Position numbers and translations under genes: made by a program. 50,505 bases of DNA, taken from Leptolyngbyaceae cyanobacterium RM1_1_2 (GTDB taxonomy: Bacteria > Cyanobacteriota > Cyanobacteriia > Phormidesmidales > Phormidesmidaceae). Of the stretch, positions 34,846 to 42,924 are shown piece after piece. The first letter of the stretch is position 1; the number at the start of each line of letters is the position of its first letter. A model generated the notes under the pieces. It saw only the letters and a program-made list of their open reading frames with translations. It was not told the origin of the DNA and did no database searches. The stretch spans positions 1 through 50,505 of the forward strand of contig JAAUQI010000036.1 of the NCBI GenBank assembly GCA_012032345.1, given 5' to 3'.

Positions 34846-36131
34846 TCACCGAGTCAACTGGCGTTGCTGAGCCGCTGCTTTGAAAGCCGTGCAGTATTGC
34901 TGATAGCCAGCGGGAAAAACCACGTTTAGGGTGAGCGGGTCTTTGGTGTCTTGAGGGTCACAGGGGCCTTGAATCACTGTTTGCTCACCGTCAAGCGTCC
35001 CTAGCTCAATAGCCTGACGGTTTTTGAGTTCGCCGCCGCTGCTGTCAACATAAACCACCAGATTGCCCCGGTTAAACAAAGAATTAATATCCTGAATCAG
35101 CTGCAGAAAGTTGCGATCGCTGCCGCCGCGCTTAGCCTGAAGCTGGCCGTTTTCTGCAATCATTTTGCTGGTGACCGTATCGCCCACGCCCACAATCAGC
35201 GGCATCTCAGCCGGATCAAAATTATCCTGCACCAGCTTTAGCAAAGCCGTATGTTCGTGGGGAGCCTGTCGGGAGTTAAAGTTTGGCCCCAGCGGGTAGG
35301 TACCTGTGCGCTATGGTAATAGCGGTTGAGAATGGCTACCACACCTGCCTCCTTGAGCGCACCGCGCAGCATAAACTGAAAGTCTGTTGTTCCCGACTCG
35401 CTGCCCTGGCCAAACCAAATAATCTCTTTACCAGCGCGATCGCGGCCTAGATTGGGCGCATAGTGGACAAAGAAAGCATCCCCGAGTCCCTGCTGCTGCG
35501 CCTCCAAGAGCAAATCTGCCATCAGCGCCTGCATCTCATGCTGCAGGGCCGTATAAGTTTCGTGTCCGTTGCCGAGCGCTTCGTAGAAAGTATTGAGATT
35601 GGCTGTGGGAGAAGCTTTATTGTCTAAGGCCGATGCTTCAATGCAAAAGTCTAGCTGCTCTGGCGTCAGGTTCAGAGTTGAGTCTGGGGTGCGATCGCTA
35701 AAAAACTGGCGAATGCACTGCTGAATGCGATCGGGCACCGCCGCTAAAAAGCTCAGCTCCCGATCGCTGACGCCAGGATGGCTCACCTCACCGCTGCGGT
35801 CTTGCCACTGGATACCCCCCGCTGCCAAGCCCGGCAGATAAGAGGCCGGCGCATCCGCATAGGCCCGTTCGACAATGCCGTTGACCCCGCGCTGGCCGAT
35901 ATGCTCCCCGTTTGTCAGTACAAAAAAATGGCGGTCAAAAGCCCGAGTCGCTTCGACATAGGCCAGGTCAATCTCTCGGCGCAGGGGATCTTTGACCAGC
36001 CCCATACAAACACCATCGAGATCCTGAATGATTAGCAGGTTTTCAGTAGCTGCCAGCAGGTCAATGAGCGCTTCATGCAGCAGGGAGTAGGTTTGCTGGT
36101 GCAGCGGTAAGCGAGTCGAGAAAGTCATCAA
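34846..36131 (-). CDS. stpA: Glucosylglycerol 3-phosphatase, with apparent 1-nt frameshift
   Basis: The 5' frame starts MMTFSTRLPLHQQTYSLLHE and carries ENLLIIQDLDGVCMGLVKDP with the HAD-like aspartates D37/D39, then VLTNGEHIGQRGVNGIVE and SHPGVSDRELSFLAAVP, as in Synechocystis StpA. Near 35304-35312 one base is missing. The adjacent frame then continues TYPLGPNFNSRQAPHEHTAL and LVGVGDTVTS-type sequence to the end. With one base added it is 428 residues, the family length, with no stop. The enzyme removes phosphate from glucosylglycerol-phosphate to give the osmolyte glucosylglycerol under salt stress. The synthase gene ggpS is not in the window. Confidence 0.85.
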
Positions 36132-36160
36132 GGATATCCCACCATGAATGGCCTAGACGA

Positions 36161-36196
36161 CCTAAGCTCTGCCACTGATTAGTAGCAGAGCTTAGG
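36161..36196. terminator. 12-bp perfect hairpin between the lipoprotein gene and stpA
   Basis: CCTAAGCTCTGC (36161-36172) pairs perfectly with GCAGAGCTTAGG (36185-36196) over 12 nt. It sits 26 nt past the lipoprotein stop and 30 nt before the stpA start on the minus strand. There is no T-run, so it may stabilise the upstream transcript end or attenuate stpA. Confidence 0.5.
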
Positions 36197-36221
36197 CATT
36201 CAGGAGTAAGCAGATCTTGAA

Positions 36222-37073
36222 TTAAAGCGGTAATAAAGCAAAAGCAGAATCCGGCAGAGATGCCTGGTCGCTAGCTTCACCATCAGCCGAGTTACCCACA
36301 GTAACCGCTATTTCAATACCGTTCTCTTCTAAAATGACCCGTGGCTCAATGCCTTCGCGGACTTCAATACGCTTAACCAGGATGCGACCGTTGGCCAGCC
36401 GTTGGCCAGCCGTAACGTAACGGCTGGTAGCTTCTCCGGGGGCTTTGACAATGGCATGAGCCTTGTTACCAATTTGGACAACCCCAGTAATTTGAACGGC
36501 GCTGGCCAGTTCAGGGCGAGGTAGCTCAGGTAGCGGTGTGATGGGCGAGGGTGAAGGCGGTCGAGAACCTAATGGATTGTTGGGGCTGGTACCAGATGGA
36601 TTTCTATTATTACCCCTAGGCGTCTGCGTTCCCTGGGGCGAGGCTGAAGTTCCCCCTGGGCGCTGCGACACTGGCGGCAAATTTCCCTGAGGTGACCTGG
36701 TGTTGTTTGGGGTGGCGGCAGTTGGGGATGGACTCGGCGGCGGCACAACCGTGGGCGGCGGCGGGATGGGGACTATCGCAAATGGATCGGTGCGGTTTTT
36801 GAGAATCTGGTTGGTTCGCTCTTCTGGATCTGTAGACTGAATTAGCTCGGCACTGGCGATCGCCGCAGCACCCGGCCCAGCCGGAACAATGGGTTCAGCA
36901 AATCCTTCTGCTGGTTCTGGTTCATTTGCAGATTGGATAGGAACTCCATCTAAGGCAGCCCCCGGATCCTGGGGTTGTTCAGAATCACGGCCCAACAGAC
37001 TGTTGACAAAACCGCATCCCGTCAGAGAGAGCAACCCTACTCCAACTAAAACTCCACCGAGAAGGCGACGCAT
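36222..37073 (-). CDS. Proline-rich lipoprotein with a PilP-like C-terminal region
   Basis: 283 residues from ATG 37073, fixed by GGGAGGA upstream. The signal peptide ends in the lipobox LLSLTGC, so the protein is a lipid-anchored envelope protein. The middle (about 110-185) is a low-complexity Pro/Ser/Asn/Thr linker. The C-terminal part (AVQITGVVQIGNKAHAIVKA then RYVTAGQRLANGRILVKRIE) resembles the beta-rich periplasmic domain of PilP/GspC-like proteins. It lies just downstream of sigF, and SigF controls type IV pili in Synechocystis, so a pilus or secretion role is plausible but unproven. Confidence 0.72.
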   Translation of the reverse strand: MRRLLGGVLVGVGLLSLTGCGFVNSLLGRDSEQPQDPGAALDGVPIQSANEPEPAEGFAEPIVPAGPGAAAIASAELIQSTDPEERTNQILKNRTDPFAIVPIPPPPTVVPPPSPSPTAATPNNTRSPQGNLPPVSQRPGGTSASPQGTQTPRGNNRNPSGTSPNNPLGSRPPSPSPITPLPELPRPELASAVQITGVVQIGNKAHAIVKAPGEATSRYVTAGQRLANGRILVKRIEVREGIEPRVILEENGIEIAVTVGNSADGEASDQASLPDSAFALLPL

Positions 37074-37115
37074 CGCTAGATTCCTCCCCACATTTGACCC
37101 GTAGTAATGTTTACC

Positions 37116-37130
37116 AGGGGTATTGCCCCT
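37116..37130 (-). other. Short GC hairpin after sigF
   Basis: AGGGG / CCCCT around TATTG, 70 nt after the sigF stop on the minus strand. A weak terminator candidate without a T-run. Confidence 0.25.
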
Positions 37131-37199
37131 TAGCCCCTCAAAGATAACCTATATCAACCATTTCGCTACAGGTTTATTGCAGCTCATCCTGAATATCAC

Positions 37200-38000
37200 C
37201 TAATTATCAGGTTCAGTGAGAGAATTCTCGTTACCTGTCATCAAGTGACGTAGCGATTTCAACCCGGTTTTAACCCGTCGAGACACCGTTACGGCGCTGA
37301 TGCCTAGCTGTTCTGCTGTCTCTTTTTGAGTTAAATCTTTGAGAAACACAAACTCTAAGACTTCACGAGTCCGTTTTTCTAGCTTGGCCAACGCCTGCTG
37401 CAGGCGAATTTGATCTTCTTGAGCCAGTTGAAAGCTGCGATACTTTGGATCCGGCAGCAGTTCACCCAGGGAACATGAGCCAGCGTCATCGTCCTGCAGG
37501 GGAGCGTCTAGGCTGATTAGAGCGCGATTCCGGCTGGCAAGTTTAACCTGCTGCCATTCCTCAATAGAGATTTCAAGAGCTGCTGCCACTTCAGCATCGG
37601 TTGGAAAGCGTTTTAAGGTTTCCTGCAGGTGTCGGATGACCTTAGCCGACTGATGCTGAAGCGTTTGCAGGCGACGTGGAATCCGCATGGAACAGCTGCG
37701 ATCGCGCAGATAGTGCTGAATTTCACCGCGAATGTAGGGGATGGCAAACGAGCTAAAGGCATAGCCTTTAATGATGTCAAATCGCTCAATGGCCCGAATT
37801 AAGCCCAAGCTACCGACCTGCATCAGGTCTTCAAAAGACTCCTTAGAATGCCGCAACCAGTGATGAGCTTCACGACGGACTAAGCCAATATTGAGATTGA
37901 CCAGTCGGTTGCGGATCTCGGGTGATGGCGATCGCTGATAAGCCTGCAGTAGCTCAAGGGTTTCTCCTTTTAGATCTAGCGCTTTTTGAGTAATAGACAT
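37200..38000 (-). CDS. sigF: Group 3 RNA polymerase sigma factor SigF
   Basis: 266 residues. Region 2 (SFEDLMQVGSLGLIRAIERF, GYAFSSFAIPYIRGEIQHYL), region 3 (RDRSCSMRIPRRLQTLQHQS, KRFPTDAEVAAALEISIEEW) and region 4 (LEKRTREVLEFVFLKDLTQK, ETAEQLGISAVTVSRRVKTGL) are complete, as in SigF/SigB/flagellar-type alternative sigmas. In Synechocystis SigF is needed for pili, motility and salt response. Its position 127 bp upstream of a PilP-like lipoprotein gene supports a surface-structure role. No dedicated anti-sigma gene is adjacent. Confidence 0.93.
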   Translation of the reverse strand: MSITQKALDLKGETLELLQAYQRSPSPEIRNRLVNLNIGLVRREAHHWLRHSKESFEDLMQVGSLGLIRAIERFDIIKGYAFSSFAIPYIRGEIQHYLRDRSCSMRIPRRLQTLQHQSAKVIRHLQETLKRFPTDAEVAAALEISIEEWQQVKLASRNRALISLDAPLQDDDAGSCSLGELLPDPKYRSFQLAQEDQIRLQQALAKLEKRTREVLEFVFLKDLTQKETAEQLGISAVTVSRRVKTGLKSLRHLMTGNENSLTEPDN

Positions 38001-38365
38001 ACGATTTCAGGAAGGGGAAGATGTCCCGTTTTGGGTTAGCTTGGCCCAGCAGCTTAGAGCAGGCAGCAAAAGTATGCCCTGATGCCGTCAAAACCGCTCT
38101 CTATACCTTAGTCAATTAAAGTGACTTTAGAAGTGACGGGCAAAAATCAGCTTCTTTTAGACCCATTCAGCCTATTATCCTAACTCAGTTTGCCGCAACA
38201 GCGTTATTGCGGATCTGACGGCTACGGCCTGCTTGATAATAAGTTCTACTGCCCTAGCAAGCTACCCTATGCAAAAGCGGGAGAAGCCGTTAGCCTCTCC
38301 CGCTTTTGAAATTTGGAGATTAAGGTTTGGGCTAAGTAATTTGCCTCATGCCTCAAAACAAATTT
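38001..38365. other. Intergenic region between sigF and psbO
   Basis: It contains the psbO terminator hairpin at 38273-38307. The rest, which must include the sigF promoter, shows no clear promoter pair and no gene. Confidence 0.5.
38273..38307 (-). terminator. Factor-independent terminator of psbO
   Basis: AAAAGCGGGAGA pairs perfectly with TCTCCCGCTTTT (12 bp) over an 11-nt loop, 58 nt after the psbO stop. The A/T ends supply a U-run on either strand. Confidence 0.88.
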
Positions 38366-39199
38366 CTAAGCCTCGACTGGCTCAATTCGACCATAGAAGA
38401 CTCCCTGAACTTTGACCTCATCAGGCGCTGCTGTACCCATATCTGTATCTGAGGGCTGGATGCACTCAAACGTACCCGCAATTTCACCCGTATAGCTGTC
38501 TACCTTGGCGATTTGTAGAGAAATATTACCTTCTCCAATATCGAAGGCTTTCGTATTTTCTCGCATCAGTTCTTCGCTATCTCCACGGGCAGGCAAAGCT
38601 ACGGCTGTATCATAGCCTGTCGCTAGACCTCGACCCTTGGGGTCTAGAAAGTTAGAAGTCCGGTAAGAAGGTACCCGGTAATTGCCCTCAAAATCGGTTG
38701 AGGTGTTTATAGTTTTCAGGCCGGATTGAGAACGAGCGACCAGGCCTTTTAAGGTAAATAGAAACGGAATCTGTTCGCCACCGGGTAGCTGTACGGTGAC
38801 GGCCTGAAAATCCATGCCCCCCTTCTCGTAGAAAGTGAAGCTACCGTCTGCTTCTGCAACCAGGTCTCCGTTGACCTGATCTAAGCTAGAGGTATAGCGA
38901 GTTAAGGGTTTACCTGGAACAAACGCGGCTTCCTGGCGCTTGCTAACAGGCTCTTCTTTGACGAAATAGGCAGTGGGTTCAAGACATAGACCCACAATGC
39001 GGTAAGAACTTTCAGCTCCTAAGTCAATGGAGCCGCGAGTGGTTTCGTTCAGTTGAGGACAACTGTTGGCTAAACCTGTATTTCTGATCTGGTCATAGGT
39101 TAGCGGGACGTCGCTGGTAGCTGCAGGAGCCTCGCTACAGGCAGTTAAGACACTTAGACAGAGTGCCAAAAACGTAACAATAAGGGCACGATACCTCAT
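38366..39199 (-). CDS. psbO: Photosystem II manganese-stabilising protein PsbO
   Basis: 277 residues from ATG 39199 (GAGG six nt upstream); a TTG two codons earlier is less likely. The signal peptide ends near the lipobox-like VLTACSEAPA. The mature protein has the family motif LTYDQIRNTGLANSCPQL, the Cys pair (NSCPQL and VGLCLEP) that forms the conserved disulphide, then KGLVARSQ, STDFEGNYRVPSYRTSNFLD and a GEIAGTFECIQPSD strand near the end. PsbO caps the oxygen-evolving cluster on the lumenal side of photosystem II. Its own terminator follows. Confidence 0.97.
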   Translation of the reverse strand: MRYRALIVTFLALCLSVLTACSEAPAATSDVPLTYDQIRNTGLANSCPQLNETTRGSIDLGAESSYRIVGLCLEPTAYFVKEEPVSKRQEAAFVPGKPLTRYTSSLDQVNGDLVAEADGSFTFYEKGGMDFQAVTVQLPGGEQIPFLFTLKGLVARSQSGLKTINTSTDFEGNYRVPSYRTSNFLDPKGRGLATGYDTAVALPARGDSEELMRENTKAFDIGEGNISLQIAKVDSYTGEIAGTFECIQPSDTDMGTAAPDEVKVQGVFYGRIEPVEA

Positions 39200-39686
39200 G
39201 ATCAACCTCGGTTATGTAAAAAGTCTCTGTCAGTAGGCAACTTTTAATAGATTTGGCCTTAGCCGCTCAGCAACGCAATGGTAAACAGCCTATCGATGGC
39301 TTAGGCTATTCGACAGGCAGATTTTTGACATCAAGCTTACTTCTGACAGAGGACAGTGCTAAAACTTCTCAAGTTTGGCACTATCTCTCAGAATGGCTGC
39401 AAGCTAGACTAAGCCTCAATAAAGCATTCTACATGGCCTTGCTGCGTTTTATGCTGGAATTATTAAAGTCAAGCAAAATGAAACCTATCTAAATTTTGAT
39501 AACTTTCTGATTTATTACAGCTTTATTGCCGCACTTTTTGGCATTCAGCAACTTCTGTGAGCTACGTTTACTCACCTTATACTGATGCTGACTTTACAAA
39601 CTGAGGCTGATTACACCCAGAAATTTTAAGCCGATGAAGAATATACCAGGTAAAGTAGTTGAACTAAAGGCAATGAGTGCAGTCGA
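39200..39686. other. Intergenic region upstream of psbO
   Basis: It holds a candidate psbO promoter (39244-39273). A frame at 39253-39492 starting at TTG has no ribosome site and no recognisable family, and I do not call it. The remainder is AT-rich. Confidence 0.4.
39244..39273 (-). promoter_or_regulatory. Candidate psbO promoter
   Basis: On the minus strand TTGCTG (39273-39268), 18-nt spacer, TATTAA (39249-39244), about 45 nt before the start codon. Motif-only. Confidence 0.35.
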
Positions 39687-40025
39687 ATGAGCGATCGCAA
39701 GTTAACTCAGCCAGAAAACCCCTCTGAGGATTTGCGAGTGCTGGCTCAGCAAGTTCAGCAGGCAGCGCAGCGGCGTCAGGAGGACTGTATTGCTCTACTT
39801 GCACTGCTGCGACTCCTAGAAGGACTGCATCAGGATATCCGCGAGACGCTGTTCAGTGAAGCACTGCCTAATAATCGTCAAAAACTTTACAGCTTGTTAC
39901 GAGATATTGAGGGGTCAGGAGGATGGCCCTACATTCAGCGCATGAAGCTGCGATCGCTGTATCAGCAGATGGAAGCGCTTGAAGAAATTCAGGAACAATC
40001 TACAAATCACACGTCAGTCGATTAA
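39687..40025 (+). CDS. Hypothetical helical protein, 112 residues
   Basis: A soluble all-helical protein: RVLAQQVQQAAQRRQEDCIA, LLALLRLLEGLHQDIRETLF and YIQRMKLRSLYQQMEALEEI. No signal, membrane segment or known motif. The even spread of charged and Leu residues makes it a credible gene. Family not recognised. It lies on the same strand as the glycoside-hydrolase-like gene, 160 bp upstream of it. Confidence 0.65.
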   Translation: MSDRKLTQPENPSEDLRVLAQQVQQAAQRRQEDCIALLALLRLLEGLHQDIRETLFSEALPNNRQKLYSLLRDIEGSGGWPYIQRMKLRSLYQQMEALEEIQEQSTNHTSVD

Positions 40026-40185
40026 GTCTGTGGCACTCGGTAGTCAATCAGCTGATGTCTCTACTGAGTCGGGGTGTGCTTTGCTAGGGCACTGGCCAGT
40101 CCTTCGGCCCAGCTAAAAGGCCAGTTGAAGGAATTGTTATGTTTTTGATTGTCATTCATCTGGGTAAATGGGGTTTGAGGAAACA

Positions 40186-41706
40186 ATGAGCGGTTCTTTG
40201 AGAAAGCAATTTCAGGTGATAGGGAGGATAGCTGCCGGGGTTTTAGGTAGTCTACTTAACGTTCTTTTAACCAGTCCATCCGCAAATGCTCAGCTCAACA
40301 GCTACTGTCAGCTAAGCCAGTCAGAAGTCACTCGCAAAGAAAACCTACGTCAGGCTCTGTTTGAAGGAGAAGAGCAAGTCCGGCAGCAGTACGAGGCTTT
40401 AGTACAGCAGCACGCCAACCAGATGCAAACCTGCCGCAATCGTACCTGGCCCAGAGATCAGGCCACCTGGATCAGGCTATACCCCTGTGACTTGCAGCCG
40501 GGTGTTTTAGAAGCTGTCCTCGATCGCATTGTGAACCTAGGCTACAACAATGTCTACGTAGAAGTTTTTTATGGCGGACAAGTGATGCTGCCTGCCGCTG
40601 ATAACCCGACTGTGTGGCCCTCGCTGGTGCAAACGCGAGGATATGAGCGGCGAGACTTGCTAGCCGAGACCATTGAGAAAGGCCAACAGCGAGGCTTACA
40701 AGTCTCAGCCTGGGTGTTCGCGCTCAATTTTGGCTACTCCTACTCGCAGCGCCCCGATAGGCAGCAGGTGATTGCCCGCAACGGCTCGGGAGAAGATACC
40801 CGCTCTTATGCGTCTAGAGGAGCCTCAAGCAATCCAGACGAGGTTTTTGTTGACCCCTATAGTCCACTGGCGCAGCAGGATTTTCGCCAGCTATCTCAGG
40901 CAATTGTACAGCGGCGTCCAGACGGAATGCTGTATGACTATATTCGCTATCCCCGTGGCACGGGCACAGACTCAGTGGCAGATGACGTGCGCGACCTGTG
41001 GATTTACAGCAATTCTGCTCAGCAGGCACTTTACCGTCGGGCGCTCAACAACAAAGGATTAGAGCTGATTCGCCGCTATCTACGCCAGGGTTCCTTGACC
41101 AATAATGACATTGAAGAAGTTGATCGGCTTTACTCCGATGAGGGCGAACCCATGTGGCAAAGCCGGGTCTTGCCACCTGCAACCGGAAGTTTGCTGCCAG
41201 CCAGTGTGCGGCGGCCTGGTCTGCAGCAAGAACTCTGGCTTTTGAGTGTGGCCCATGCAGTTCAGGGTGTAGTTGACTTTTTAGAGCAGATCGCTCAGCC
41301 TGTGCAGCGTCAGGGCATACCCGTAGGGGCCGTATTCTTTCCCGGTGGCAATCGGGCGGTCGGGTCGCGTGGTTACGATTCGCGTTTGCAGCACTGGAAT
41401 CGCTTTCCCACTTGGATGTCGTGGCATCCGATGGCTTATGGGATCTGCGGCAATACGAGCTGTATTGTGGATGAGGTTCGTGAGGTGCTGGCCCAGGCAG
41501 GGCCGGGGGGTGAGAATTTGGTTAAACCCGTGATTGCGGGTTCGTGGGGGCAATCTTTTGGCGATCGCCCTGCTTTAGAAACGCAGATGCAGGCGCTGCA
41601 GCAGGTAGCCCCGCGAATTAGTTCAGTCAGCCACTTTGCTTTCTCGTGGCAGGATCCTGAGTTTGACCGGGTGCGAAAGTTTTGTCAGCTACCTGAGCAA
41701 CAATAA
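40186..41706 (+). CDS. Secreted GHL10-type glycoside-hydrolase-like protein
   Basis: 506 residues from ATG 40186, set by GAGG at six-nt spacing; an ATG at 40168 lacks this. The signal peptide ends SPSANA-QLN. A helical region precedes a TIM-barrel-like domain with WIRLYPCDLQPGVLEAVLDR, NVYVEVFYGG, LQVSAWVFALNFGYSY, VDPYSPLAQQDF and GMLYDYIRYPRGT. This is the pattern of family-10-like hydrolases (GHL10) that act on peptidoglycan or surface glycans. The YDYIRYP segment is the usual active-site strand. The substrate is unknown. Normal length, intact frame, no clear operon partner. Confidence 0.82.
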   Translation: MSGSLRKQFQVIGRIAAGVLGSLLNVLLTSPSANAQLNSYCQLSQSEVTRKENLRQALFEGEEQVRQQYEALVQQHANQMQTCRNRTWPRDQATWIRLYPCDLQPGVLEAVLDRIVNLGYNNVYVEVFYGGQVMLPAADNPTVWPSLVQTRGYERRDLLAETIEKGQQRGLQVSAWVFALNFGYSYSQRPDRQQVIARNGSGEDTRSYASRGASSNPDEVFVDPYSPLAQQDFRQLSQAIVQRRPDGMLYDYIRYPRGTGTDSVADDVRDLWIYSNSAQQALYRRALNNKGLELIRRYLRQGSLTNNDIEEVDRLYSDEGEPMWQSRVLPPATGSLLPASVRRPGLQQELWLLSVAHAVQGVVDFLEQIAQPVQRQGIPVGAVFFPGGNRAVGSRGYDSRLQHWNRFPTWMSWHPMAYGICGNTSCIVDEVREVLAQAGPGGENLVKPVIAGSWGQSFGDRPALETQMQALQQVAPRISSVSHFAFSWQDPEFDRVRKFCQLPEQQ

Positions 41707-41787
41707 AAGTGACCTGAGGGTTTGCTGCTAAAGGCACCCATGCCCTCTAAGCGTTCCTTAAGCGATCGCAGGTGCTAACCTAGGTGC

Positions 41788-41809
41788 CCCACGTTTTGCC
41801 CACGTTTTG
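41788..41809. repeat. 11-bp tandem repeat upstream of gshB
   Basis: CCCACGTTTTG twice in direct succession (41788-41798, 41799-41809), flanked by inverted GCTAAC / GTTAGC arms (from about 41774 and 41814). It lies about 85 bp before the gshB start and could be a doubled regulator site. Confidence 0.6.
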
Positions 41810-41893
41810 CCAAGTTAGCGTTTTCTCAGCTAAAGGCTGCTATTGCCGAGTTGGACATGGTAAAGATCTAGCTAGCGTAACCGGGACTTTCTT

Positions 41894-42874
41894 GTGAAAT
41901 TTGCGTTCATTATCGATCCCATAGAGCGGCTAGATCCATGCCATGACAGCAGCGTTGCTCTGATGGAAGCAGCTCAGCAGCTGGGCCACGAAGTTTGGAT
42001 TACTCAGGCCAGTCACCTCAGTGTGGCAGACGGCAAAGCCTGGGCCTTTTTACAGCCCGTAACGCTAGTACCGATTGAGCTAAAAGACGGACGCTGGGTA
42101 GCAGCGGATAGCTGGTTCACCTCAGGAGAGTCAGCGCTGCAGCCCTTAGAGGAAATGGATGCGGTTTTTATGCGCAGCGATCCGCCTGTAACCATTGCCT
42201 ATCTCTACGCCACTTACATTCTCGACTATGTTGACCCTAGTAAGACTCAGGTCATCAACTCGCCCCAGGGACTCAGAGCCGCTAACGAAAAGATGTATGC
42301 TCTACAGTTCACTGAGGCCATCCCAGATACCATTGTCAGCCAGGATAAATCTGTTATTCGAGCGGCAGTTGAGCGCTGGGGCGGCACCGGAGTGCTGAAG
42401 CCGCTCGGTGGCAAAGCGGGTGAGGGGATTTTGTTTTTAGCGGCGGGCGATCGCAATTTTAATTCCATGATTGAGATCAGTACCGACCAGGGAAAAACGC
42501 CGATTATGGTGCAAACCTATTTACCTGCTGCTAAGGAGGGAGACAAGCGCATTATCTTAATCAATGGTGAACCTCTAGGGGCGGTTAACCGCATTCCCAC
42601 TGGCAGTGACTTTCGCGGCAATATGGCAGTCGGCGGACGCATTGATCAAGCAACCATCACCGATCGAGAAAGAGAAATCTGTAGCTTACTTGCCCCTACG
42701 CTGCGTCGAGATGGGTTAATCTTTGTAGGCATTGACGTGATTGGCGGCTACCTGACTGAGGTGAACGTCACCAGCCCTACAGGAATTCGAGAAATCGATC
42801 GGCTAGACGGCGTCAGACTGGGACAGCAGATGATCGAGTGGATGGTCAATTCTCAGGCTCGACAGCAAGAGTAG
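41894..42874 (+). CDS. gshB: Glutathione synthetase
   Basis: 326 residues from a GTG start (first residues MKFAFIIDPIERLDPCHDSS). It joins gamma-glutamylcysteine and glycine using ATP. Motifs: N-terminal DPIERLDPCHDSSVALMEAA, the hinge VFMRSDPPVTIAYLYATYIL, the ATP-grasp region VLKPLGGKAGEGILFL, and the end loop LTEVNVTSPTGIREIDRLDG. Length and motifs are normal. Glutathione is the main thiol buffer of cyanobacteria. The start is GTG with no ATG alternative in the right place. Confidence 0.95.
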   Translation: MKFAFIIDPIERLDPCHDSSVALMEAAQQLGHEVWITQASHLSVADGKAWAFLQPVTLVPIELKDGRWVAADSWFTSGESALQPLEEMDAVFMRSDPPVTIAYLYATYILDYVDPSKTQVINSPQGLRAANEKMYALQFTEAIPDTIVSQDKSVIRAAVERWGGTGVLKPLGGKAGEGILFLAAGDRNFNSMIEISTDQGKTPIMVQTYLPAAKEGDKRIILINGEPLGAVNRIPTGSDFRGNMAVGGRIDQATITDREREICSLLAPTLRRDGLIFVGIDVIGGYLTEVNVTSPTGIREIDRLDGVRLGQQMIEWMVNSQARQQE

Positions 42875-42924
42875 CTGGCTAACCGCTAATGTAAAGTAGT
42901 GATTTTTGGGTAGAACGATTTTAT

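Noticed and set aside
39253-39492. 79-codon frame upstream of psbO
   Set aside because: TTG start, no ribosome site, no recognisable motif, and it overlaps the likely psbO promoter region.
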